Shown here: positions 1-5,154 of the stretch, piece by piece | Layout of the letters: each line of letters opens with the position of its first letter | Numbering within the stretch: position 1 is the stretch's first letter | DNA from: Actinomycetota bacterium | GTDB lineage: Bacteria > Actinomycetota > Acidimicrobiia > Spongiisociales > ZC4RG35 | Assembly (NCBI GenBank): GCA_027296205.1 | Contig: JAPUJM010000015.1 | Span: forward strand, 1 to 5,670 | DNA length: 5,670 bases | Direction: 5' to 3' | Translations under genes and position numbers: made by a program | Notes under the pieces: model-generated | Seen by the model: only the letters and a program-made list of their open reading frames with translations | Database searches by the model: none | Told to the model about the DNA's origin: nothing

Positions 1-1
1 G

Positions 2-559
2 ATGATTCGGGCCACTTACTTCGTCGTCACCACGGACGCCCCCGCCTCGGTATGGGAGATCGAGCTTCCACCGTTGGCCCGGCTGCACGGCTTGGGAGCG
101 TTGGGAATGCTCGGGGTGGTGTTCAGCGCTGTCAGGCAAACCGAGGCACCGGGTCGAGAGGTGACCGAATTCGACCTGTTTGCCGAGCCAGACGACGTTG
201 CCACCATCTTCGCCCTGGAACAGGAGGGTGCACTCTCGATCCAACTCGAAGATATTTGGCTCCCACATCGATGGTGCTCCGAAGCCCCACCATGGGGCAG
301 CGAATCGAGCTACCCGGCCGAAGAGCCGATCAAACGTGGGGACGTCTTTCGGGTGGGTGCCGACCTGTTCCAGCAGGCGTATCGATACGGATCTGGCGAC
401 ATTGCCATCGACCAACTGCTCGGAGAAGACCCCCGAGGTCGGGTGTTCAGGTCTCCGCTGGAGACGGTGGCGTTTCGGGAATGGGCTGGTGACCAAATAG
501 AAAAGAGCAAACGAGCCTTCGATGAGGAGAGGCCCGAGCTCCAATTGAGGTGGGAGTAG
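2..559 (+). CDS. Unrecognised acidic soluble protein, partner of ComEC-like hydrolase (possibly 5'-partial)
   Basis: I do not recognise this family and assign no function. The reading frame is open from an ATG at position 2 to a TAG at 557-559, giving 185 residues. Only one base lies upstream, so no ribosome-binding site can be judged and the true start may lie outside the window. The protein has no signal peptide and no convincing membrane helix; the one short apolar stretch (around residues 30-42, LGALGMLGVVFSA) is too short and too near the N-terminus of a soluble-looking chain. Acidic and aromatic residues are common (EFDLFAEPDD near residue 56; three Trp between residues 86 and 98). The C-terminal 30 residues are highly charged and probably helical. 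The stop is 2 nt before the start of the metallo-hydrolase gene, and that gene's Shine-Dalgarno lies inside this one's last codons. The two are therefore almost certainly co-translated, which suggests a shared function or complex. Confidence 0.75.
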   Translation: MIRATYFVVTTDAPASVWEIELPPLARLHGLGALGMLGVVFSAVRQTEAPGREVTEFDLFAEPDDVATIFALEQEGALSIQLEDIWLPHRWCSEAPPWGSESSYPAEEPIKRGDVFRVGADLFQQAYRYGSGDIAIDQLLGEDPRGRVFRSPLETVAFREWAGDQIEKSKRAFDEERPELQLRWE

Positions 560-561
560 AG

Positions 562-1419
562 ATGGCTGAGCTGTCGGTCACCGTGATAGATGTCGGTTGG
601 GGAGACTGCATCCTGGTCGACTCGCAGGACGACGCAGGGAAACATCGTTACGGGCTGATCGACTGCAACGACTCCGAGCGTCAAAGGACCGCACTGGGAT
701 TTGTCAAGCGCTACTTCGAACGGCAGGGGCGCAACTGGAAGACCATCGACCACAACTTCGAATGGGTGCTGCTCACCCACGGGCATGCCGACCACGCCCG
801 GGGTCTCAAAGAGATGATGAGGACCTTCGGCACCAAACATTTCTGGTATCCGAAGTCGGTGGCGTCAACGACTTACGGCCTCCTTCTCGACTACGCCAAC
901 AGGTCCAAGAATGTCGTGCATCACCAGGCGGTCGATGTATCCAAGATCCTTGGTCCCCCCCAGGTGGATTTCCACGCCGATCTAGAGGTCCTGTGGCCGA
1001 ATTGGAATCAGATCGACGACAACGAGAACAACAACTCGGTCGTGCTCGCCCTGACGCTGGGAGATGCCTCGATCGTCCTCACTGGAGATGCCGAGGCTGA
1101 GAACTGGCCCGAGATCGTGGACAGACTTCCTCAGAATCCCACCTACATCCAGATTCCCCATCATGGTGGGCGGAACGGTCTCTTCGATCCGGCCGGGGCG
1201 ACTCCCCTTCTCGACACCATTCGGTGGCGAAAAACCCGGCTGGTGATGAGCAGTCATGTGGTGCCGCACGGCCACCCTCATCCGGACGTCGTCACCGAGC
1301 TATCGAACCGACGGTTTGTCGCCTACCGAACCGACCGCAACTACCACGTGACGCTGACCACCAATGGAGACAAGGTTCGGGTGGGGTATACCCATGTGAG
1401 TGGTCGGCTGCCGCAGTGA
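562..1419 (+). CDS. ComEC/Rec2-like metallo-beta-lactamase-fold hydrolase (stand-alone, soluble)
   Basis: This is a 285-residue single-domain protein of the metallo-beta-lactamase fold, in the branch resembling the C-terminal domain of the DNA-uptake protein ComEC. Motifs in order are DVGWGD (10-15), matching the ComEC DVGQGD signature; the metal-binding HGHADH (73-78); NNNSVVLAL (156-164); LTGD (173-176), whose Asp176 is the likely bridging ligand; IPHHGG (198-203); and HGHPHPDV (236-243). All expected metal ligands are present, so it should be an active di-metal hydrolase, probably a phosphodiesterase or nuclease, but the substrate is unknown. It lacks the ComEC membrane competence domain and has no signal peptide, so it should be cytoplasmic. 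The ATG at 562 is preferred over an in-frame GTG at 550 because GGGAG at 552-556 sits 5 nt before it, and because the GTG would overlap the upstream gene. It forms a tight operon with the unknown upstream gene. Similar stand-alone hydrolases occur in metabolic and defence settings; nothing here decides which. Confidence 0.88.
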   Translation: MAELSVTVIDVGWGDCILVDSQDDAGKHRYGLIDCNDSERQRTALGFVKRYFERQGRNWKTIDHNFEWVLLTHGHADHARGLKEMMRTFGTKHFWYPKSVASTTYGLLLDYANRSKNVVHHQAVDVSKILGPPQVDFHADLEVLWPNWNQIDDNENNNSVVLALTLGDASIVLTGDAEAENWPEIVDRLPQNPTYIQIPHHGGRNGLFDPAGATPLLDTIRWRKTRLVMSSHVVPHGHPHPDVVTELSNRRFVAYRTDRNYHVTLTTNGDKVRVGYTHVSGRLPQ

Positions 1420-1539
1420 CGGTGAGTATCACCAATCGACCACCACACTCCCAGAAGGAGATCAATGGTGGCCGCCAGCCCGAGCCGGTGCAAGACCCCT
1501 CAGACCCCTGGTGGCGGATATTGGTCGGATTTGCTCCCC
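1420..1539. other. Convergent intergenic gap with weak hairpins
   Basis: This 120-nt gap separates two convergent genes, so terminators for both are expected here. Two structures are visible. GGTGA (1421-1425) and TCACC (1429-1433) form a 5-bp stem with a 3-nt loop directly after the hydrolase stop. CCACCA (1440-1445) and TGGTGG (1466-1471) form an outer 6-bp stem enclosing a smaller CTCC/GGAG stem. Neither is followed by a T tract on either strand, so I do not call an intrinsic terminator. The octamer AGACCCCT occurs twice (1493-1500 and 1502-1509), 9 nt apart start to start. Confidence 0.35.
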
Positions 1540-2253
1540 CTAGATTGAAAGATGGGTGAGGAGCAACCCGATGGCGAGCAGGACGTGTGCCAGGACCAAC
1601 AGTCGCAGCGGACGTTCCCAGGTGGCCAGCAGTGTCGACCTGTCCCAGCGATCCTCACCGACCTCGGCGGTGGCGTCCATGACCACCCGTCGCACGCGCC
1701 GGGCCGGTGTGGACAGGACGCGCTGCGACATGGAGAAGACAGTTGCCGCGGCGGCAACGACGACCACGGCCGGCGAGAGCGACTCGGTCTGCGCCCAGTA
1801 GCCCACCAGCACCGGGAACGCACCCCAGGCAACGGCGAAGCCCATCGTCGAATGGAGCCGGTGAGACCACTCGAGGGCATATGCGGCCGCCAGCAGCACA
1901 CCCCCGGCCCCCCACGCCAGCGCAACGGGTGAGATGACGAGCGAGGCGGCGATCGCCAGGACTCCGGCCACGCCCAAGCCTCCCCAGCCCAGTATTCGCA
2001 GGGTTTGGGGTGACAGGCCGGTGGAGAGCGGGCGATCGTGCAGCTCATCGAGGGCGTGGGCGCCGACCCCGAGCCCGAAGGCAAACGCGAGAAGTGTCCC
2101 GGCCAGGCGAAGTCCGTCGATCCGGGGCGCCATGGCCGCACCAATCGCCACATATGAGAGGTGCCACATCGTGTATGGCAAATGGAGGAGCGTCAGGAGA
2201 TCTCCCAGCCGGGTGCCGGTGCGCGCATAGAACGCTGGTCGTAAACCGGTCAT
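1540..2253 (-). CDS. UbiA-like polytopic membrane protein (putative prenyltransferase)
   Basis: This 237-residue, strongly hydrophobic protein has about seven predicted membrane segments (roughly residues 32-43, 50-66, 88-107, 111-127, 137-153, 160-176 and 215-235). The stretch GVGAHALDELHDRP (62-75), after the second helix, resembles the first aspartate-rich motif of UbiA-family prenyltransferases (canonical NDxxD), here as DxxxD (69-73). UbiA enzymes transfer isoprenoid chains to an aromatic or glycerol acceptor at the membrane. The second aspartate motif, expected after about the sixth helix, is not recognisable; that position reads SQRVLSTPARRVRR (176-189). The chain is also shorter than typical UbiA proteins (about 280-300 residues). 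The ATG at 2253 is chosen because it overlaps the upstream methyltransferase stop as ATGA (2250-2253). The open frame runs on upstream to 2562, but there it lies antisense-frame inside the methyltransferase and reads as low-quality sequence. The family is likely; the activity and substrate are uncertain. Confidence 0.72.
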   Translation of the reverse strand: MTGLRPAFYARTGTRLGDLLTLLHLPYTMWHLSYVAIGAAMAPRIDGLRLAGTLLAFAFGLGVGAHALDELHDRPLSTGLSPQTLRILGWGGLGVAGVLAIAASLVISPVALAWGAGGVLLAAAYALEWSHRLHSTMGFAVAWGAFPVLVGYWAQTESLSPAVVVVAAAATVFSMSQRVLSTPARRVRRVVMDATAEVGEDRWDRSTLLATWERPLRLLVLAHVLLAIGLLLTHLSI

Positions 2254-2954
2254 CGGCGCCGACCCCACATCACCAAGCCACCACCCAGCGACATCCGGCG
2301 AAAGCGGACATCCTCCATCCCCGCATCTCCCCACGCGGCAGCCAGGCGATCCGGTGGTTGACTCTCGGCGAATGCGTCGATGCTCGGACCCAGAAATCGG
2401 CCGACCTCCCACCAGCCCGACCGGATCACAGCGCCCGCGGTGGGGAGCAGGGCACGGGTGTACAGCCACCAAGCGGGAAACCACCCACCGGTTGGCCGGC
2501 CGAACTCGACCATGCCCACCACACCCCCGGGTCGGACAATCCGAACGAGCTCCTCGAGACATCGCGACACGTCGTCTACATAACGCAGCAGGTAGCCGAA
2601 GGTGACTCCATCGAAGACGCCATCTGAAAAAGGCAGCCGCTCCGCAGTCGCCAGCACCGCCAAAGCATCTTGCCGCTTGGCCATTCGCGTCATCTCGAGA
2701 CTCTGATCGGCCGAGACCACATCAAGACCGTGCGACTCGATGAGCCGGGTGATCGAACCGGTTCCCGCAGCGACATCCAGAACCCGTGATCCGGGCGCGA
2801 GACCGAGCCCGTCGACCATCGCCCTTCTCCACCGGCCGTCCTGGCCCAAGCTCATCAGTCGGGCCCAGCGCTCATACGTCGGGGCAATCGGAGCGAAAAG
2901 CTCGCTGGCCAACGCTGGGGGCGAGACCGTGACGCCATCCATCGTGTTGACCAT
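2250..2954 (-). CDS. UbiE/MenG-like class I SAM-dependent methyltransferase
   Basis: This 234-residue cytoplasmic enzyme has a class I Rossmann methyltransferase fold. The N-terminal part, APTYERWARLMSLGQDGRWRR (about 24-44), resembles the YDxxNxxxSxGxxxxWR segment of the quinone C-methyltransferases UbiE, MenG and Coq5. Motif I is VLDVAAGTG (58-66). Asp83 (ADQS) is the likely ribose-binding acid. AERLPFSDGVFD (104-115) is the characteristic UbiE post-motif segment, and VRPGG follows near residue 140. The resemblance suggests methylation of a prenylated quinone or related lipid, which fits the UbiA-like gene coupled to it by a 4-nt ATGA overlap. The product could also be a generic UbiE-family enzyme acting elsewhere, so no gene symbol is given. 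An in-frame TAA lies about 36 nt upstream with no alternative start between, so ATG 2954 or the second ATG at 2942 is the start. No Shine-Dalgarno is visible, so initiation may be leaderless or weak. Confidence 0.87.
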   Translation of the reverse strand: MVNTMDGVTVSPPALASELFAPIAPTYERWARLMSLGQDGRWRRAMVDGLGLAPGSRVLDVAAGTGSITRLIESHGLDVVSADQSLEMTRMAKRQDALAVLATAERLPFSDGVFDGVTFGYLLRYVDDVSRCLEELVRIVRPGGVVGMVEFGRPTGGWFPAWWLYTRALLPTAGAVIRSGWWEVGRFLGPSIDAFAESQPPDRLAAAWGDAGMEDVRFRRMSLGGGLVMWGRRR

Positions 2955-3141
2955 ACGAGCATTGGTGTCTTTCGGCTCGACCGAGATCTGTTAGGAAATC
3001 ACTCCAGTTGGCGCAAGCAGGCCACTCATTGGCGCTGCCGACATGGTGGGTGAATCGCCGTCCCGCCGGCGCGCCGTTTTCGCACGACTCCTCGATGTGC
3101 TGGTGTGTAGGTTCGAACAGACAGCGAGCCGAGGAGGTCCA
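2955..3141. promoter_or_regulatory. Divergent promoter region between methyltransferase and dodecin genes
   Basis: This 187-nt region must hold promoters for both the leftward methyltransferase/UbiA-like pair and the rightward dodecin gene. On the minus strand, TTGCGC (3016-3011), a 17-nt spacer and TAACAG (2993-2988) form a weak sigma-70-like candidate about 34 nt before the start codon. On the plus strand, a TAGGTT lies shortly before the dodecin Shine-Dalgarno without a convincing -35 partner. The heptamer TTGGCGC occurs twice (3008-3014 and 3029-3035), 21 bp apart. A 10-bp perfect palindrome, CGGCGCGCCG, lies at 3067-3076. None of these is a proven site. The region is called from gene orientation, not from strong motifs. 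Confidence 0.45.
3132..3137 (+). promoter_or_regulatory. Strong Shine-Dalgarno of dodecin gene
   Basis: A perfect AGGAGG stands 4 nt before the GTG at 3142. It decides the dodecin start in favour of this GTG over the in-frame ATG at 3043, which would add 33 residues not seen in the family. It is the best ribosome-binding site in the window and suggests high expression. Confidence 0.9.
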
Positions 3142-3351
3142 GTGTCCGTCTACAAAGTGATCGAGTTGGTGGGATCCAGCTCACAATCATGGGAGGATGC
3201 CGCCAAGAGCGCAGTCGAAACGGCGGCCGAATCGCTACGTGATCTTCGGGTGGCCGAAGTTAATGAGCTCGACATGCAAATCGAGGAGGGCAAAGTCGTC
3301 GCATATCGAGCCAGGGTCAAGGTCTCCTTCAAACACGAGGCCGGGGGCTAA
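3142..3351 (+). CDS. Dodecin family protein (flavin storage/sequestration)
   Basis: This 69-residue protein matches the dodecin family in length and along its whole chain. It starts SVYKVIELVGSSSQSWEDAA (2-21), then has a helix (about 16-33), then LRVAEVNELDMQIEEGKVVA (35-54), and ends RARVKVSFKHE. The fold is a beta-alpha-beta-beta unit that assembles into a hollow dodecamer. Characterised dodecins bind riboflavin, FMN or FAD and act as flavin buffers that quench free flavin. The start is GTG with AGGAGG 4 nt upstream. The Trp that stacks on flavin in the Halobacterium, Thermus and mycobacterial proteins corresponds to Val37 here, and the Gln that contacts the ring corresponds to Arg56, by alignment from memory. 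Ligand binding may therefore differ or be weak. I recall the LRVAEV type as a common bacterial subfamily, so this is probably a subfamily trait and not local decay. The gene appears monocistronic, with a hairpin over its stop codon. Confidence 0.93.
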   Translation: MSVYKVIELVGSSSQSWEDAAKSAVETAAESLRDLRVAEVNELDMQIEEGKVVAYRARVKVSFKHEAGG

Positions 3352-3361
3352 GCGCAGCCCC
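3344..3361 (+). terminator. Candidate terminator hairpin at dodecin stop codon
   Basis: GGGGCT (3344-3349) and AGCCCC (3356-3361) form a perfect 6-bp GC-rich stem with a 6-nt loop that includes most of the TAA stop. No T tract follows, which is common in high-GC bacteria but leaves the call weak. It could instead be an mRNA 3'-end stabilising hairpin. Confidence 0.35.
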
Positions 3362-3378
3362 GCAATCGGTCTGGCCCC

Positions 3379-3412
3379 TGACCCGTCTTCTCCCCTGGGT
3401 CAATGGGACCCA
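3379..3412 (+). promoter_or_regulatory. Pair of mutually exclusive hairpins upstream of oxygenase gene
   Basis: Three complementary segments lie here. TGACCC (3379-3384) can pair perfectly with GGGTCA (3397-3402) across a 12-nt loop. Alternatively TGGGTC (3396-3401) can pair perfectly with GACCCA (3407-3412) across a 5-nt loop. The two stems share the middle segment, so only one can form at a time. This resembles an attenuator-style switch about 75 nt before the oxygenase ATG. There is no T tract after the second stem, so it might equally be a read-through-prone terminator of the dodecin transcript or chance. Confidence 0.3.
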
Positions 3413-3487
3413 CGCCGATGAGTAGCGTCCGACGTGCCTGAGACCCGTCCCATATGTGACGGCAGTGACGCCCCCTGCGGAAGATTC

Positions 3488-4216
3488 ATGAGCGAGCCGA
3501 TACTCGAGTCAGCCGGTCATTTGCTCATCGACGACTTCATGGATCCGGAGGAATGCCGGACGCTTTTGGGGCAGATCGGCGACTACCGGAAGCACCGCGA
3601 TTTGCTCGAGATCAATCGGCCAATGAAGGGCCGGTCTCTGCGCTACTCGGTGATCAACGGAGAAGAGATCCGCGCCAACCTGCCATCGATCTGGGAGCTG
3701 TATCGAGGAGCAGCCAAAGACTTGGTGAACGAGCTCTCTGGCACATCCCTCGAGCCTCTCCTGAACACCCGGGCCGGAGTCAACGTGAACGTCATGCCTC
3801 CCGGCGGATCCGAGTATCGGTGGCACTACGACCGGACCGCGGTCACCGCAATCCTGTATCTCAACCGAGTAGAGGGAGGAGAGACGGAGCTCTATCCGAA
3901 CTATCGAATCCTGCTGAAACGAAAGCAGCAGCACAAACGGCTCCAACTCACGCTGGACCGGTTTCTCCGACCCACCGTGGTGCGACGGCTGTTCGGGAAG
4001 AGGAAAGTGGTGGAGCCGCATCCGGGACGGCTGGTCGTCATGCGTGCCAACCGATGCTGGCACAGCGTGCGGAGCGTGGAGGGCTCAGCGGACCGAATAA
4101 ACATCATCTTGGCCTACGACGCTCCCGGGGCTCGATTCGAAGTGGAGGAGGGTCTCGATTCCTACCTGTACACCCAGAAGACACCGAGCTCGAGGGATCC
4201 GAACTACGCGCCCTGA
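3488..4216 (+). CDS. 2-oxoglutarate/Fe(II)-dependent oxygenase (prolyl-4-hydroxylase-like)
   Basis: This 242-residue protein carries the full facial triad of Fe(II)/2-oxoglutarate dioxygenases: His113 and Asp115 in WHYD, and distal His192 in CWHSV. Arg203 (DRINIILAYD), 11 residues after the distal His, is the expected 2-oxoglutarate carboxylate ligand. The N-terminus HLLIDDFMDPEECRTLL (11-27) is the usual opening strand and helix of the prolyl-4-hydroxylase-like group, and EGGETELYPN (129-138) matches its GGxTxF/L segment. Such enzymes hydroxylate or otherwise oxidise proteins, lipids or small molecules, with CO2 and succinate as by-products. The substrate is not evident. Residues 140-175 form a strongly basic stretch between the HxD and the distal His. 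The ATG at 3488 is preferred over the in-frame GTG at 3434 because GGAAG lies 4 nt before it and the extra 18 residues look unlike the family. Two methyltransferase genes follow on the same strand, suggesting a tailoring operon. Confidence 0.88.
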   Translation: MSEPILESAGHLLIDDFMDPEECRTLLGQIGDYRKHRDLLEINRPMKGRSLRYSVINGEEIRANLPSIWELYRGAAKDLVNELSGTSLEPLLNTRAGVNVNVMPPGGSEYRWHYDRTAVTAILYLNRVEGGETELYPNYRILLKRKQQHKRLQLTLDRFLRPTVVRRLFGKRKVVEPHPGRLVVMRANRCWHSVRSVEGSADRINIILAYDAPGARFEVEEGLDSYLYTQKTPSSRDPNYAP

Positions 4217-4259
4217 CCGGCCCTCGACTCTTGTGGCTGCCGTGGGTTGGGGTTGACTC

Positions 4260-5081
4260 GTGAGCAACCCCAGCTCCGATCACTATTACGCCAATGACGA
4301 CTGGGACGTCGACTCATGGGTCGACGTGATCGCCGTCGAGTACGAGACCCTTGTCAGGGATTTTCCGTTCGATCGAGTTCTTCGGTCGTTGCCCGGCTTC
4401 GGGAGCCTGAGGGTCCTCGATGTCGGGTGCGGGACGGCGATCTTCCCGGGCTACCTCGATGCCGTGCTCCCACCGGACGTTGGGCTCATCGCCGACCTTT
4501 GGGACATCTCAGGGTCGAGCCTGCGACGGGCACGAGAGGTCATGAGCCAGCTTGCGCACTTCAGCGTGGACCGGACGTACCAAGCACTCATTGAGGATCT
4601 CCCGACGAAGCTCCCCGCGGAGACAGATCGATATGACGTGATCTGGGCAATGCACTCGTTTACGACGGTGAGTGTCGAACCGATGGGAGCGGTCTACGCC
4701 CGTCTCCTCGAGACACTCCGTCCGGGTGGATACTTGTTCGTGTACCAACTGACGTCCGAGTCGTACTACCAGAAATTCCACGGGCTCTACAGACGTGAAC
4801 ATCCTCACGGCAGGAACAGGGCTCCTTTCATGGAGTTCGAGGACAGCCGGAGGATCCTGGAATCCCTCGGGGTGGAGTACGAGGTCTACCCGCAACGATT
4901 CACCCACGAGATCGCCAGGAACCGAGACGACCTGTTGGAGAAGTATCTCCGCAAGGTGATCCTCGACGACACCGTCGACGTGGGGCAATTGTTCCGACCG
5001 CTTCTCGAAAGCCTCTACGACCCGGTCGGGGACAGATACGTCATCCCCCAGGCTGTCAACCTGATCACCGTGTGCAAATGA
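4260..5081 (+). CDS. Class I SAM methyltransferase, histamine N-methyltransferase-like
   Basis: This 273-residue cytoplasmic methyltransferase has motif I RVLDVGCGTAIF (51-62), the acidic ribose-binding Asp82 in LWDIS, motif IV YDVIWAMHSF (125-134) and RPGGYLFVY (154-162). The C-terminal part, RRILESLGVEYEVYPQRF, followed by a charged helix and a final strand NLITVCK, recalls the layout of histamine N-methyltransferase-type enzymes. That comparison is from memory and points to a small amine, imidazole or carboxylate acceptor without proving it. The GTG at 4260 is the only reasonable start: an in-frame TGA lies two codons upstream, no ATG occurs early in the frame, and a weak GGGG (4249-4252) sits 7 nt before it. 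It follows the oxygenase by 43 nt and precedes a second methyltransferase by 73 nt, with no clear terminator between. Confidence 0.88.
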   Translation: MSNPSSDHYYANDDWDVDSWVDVIAVEYETLVRDFPFDRVLRSLPGFGSLRVLDVGCGTAIFPGYLDAVLPPDVGLIADLWDISGSSLRRAREVMSQLAHFSVDRTYQALIEDLPTKLPAETDRYDVIWAMHSFTTVSVEPMGAVYARLLETLRPGGYLFVYQLTSESYYQKFHGLYRREHPHGRNRAPFMEFEDSRRILESLGVEYEVYPQRFTHEIARNRDDLLEKYLRKVILDDTVDVGQLFRPLLESLYDPVGDRYVIPQAVNLITVCK

Positions 5082-5154
5082 GGATGCACCTTCGAGACCG
5101 GAGCTGTCACCGGGGACGCCGGGGAACAATCGGGCGGCTCGGTTCGGTCCGCTG
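5082..5154 (+). other. Short gap between the two methyltransferase genes
   Basis: This gap carries no gene and no convincing terminator. A 7-mer CCGGGGA is repeated at 5110-5116 and 5119-5125, 9 nt apart. No ribosome-binding site is visible close to the downstream ATG. Confidence 0.5.

Noticed and set aside
550..561. GTG at 550 as start of the ComEC-like hydrolase
   Set aside because: It would overlap the upstream gene and sit on top of the Shine-Dalgarno. The ATG at 562 has GGGAG at proper spacing and gives the standard start just before the first strand.
1493..1509. AGACCCCT repeated twice as a possible repeat array or attachment site
   Set aside because: There are only two copies of an 8-mer with no flanking mobile gene or further copies, so it is best explained as chance or slippage.
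1500..2153. Minus-strand open frame (217 codons) overlapping the UbiA-like gene
   Set aside because: Its translation is Ser/Pro/Arg/Trp-rich, typical of an off-frame reading of a membrane protein gene. The membrane-segment frame is the coherent one.
2254..2562. N-terminal extension of the UbiA-like protein through the methyltransferase gene
   Set aside because: The stretch lies in another frame of a clear methyltransferase and reads as Gly/Arg/Pro/Cys-rich shadow sequence. The ATGA overlap gives a natural start at 2253.
2010..2627. Plus-strand open frame (205 codons) opposite the UbiA-like and methyltransferase genes
   Set aside because: It is Arg/Pro/His-rich shadow sequence across two well-supported minus-strand genes.
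3067..3076. CGGCGCGCCG palindrome followed by TTTT as a terminator
   Set aside because: The palindrome has no loop, so it cannot form a stable hairpin, and it lies in a promoter region. Such palindromes are frequent in GC-rich DNA.
3043..3141. N-terminal extension of dodecin from ATG 3043
   Set aside because: Dodecins are about 65-75 residues. The 33 extra residues have no family counterpart, and a perfect AGGAGG precedes GTG 3142.
3434..3487. GTG 3434 as oxygenase start
   Set aside because: The extra 18 residues are Cys/Pro/Gly-rich and unlike the family, and the GTG lacks a ribosome-binding site. ATG 3488 has GGAAG upstream. The longer form cannot be fully excluded.
3509..4063. Minus-strand open frame (184 codons) opposite the oxygenase
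   Set aside because: It is a shadow of the oxygenase gene, with no motif and no start signal.
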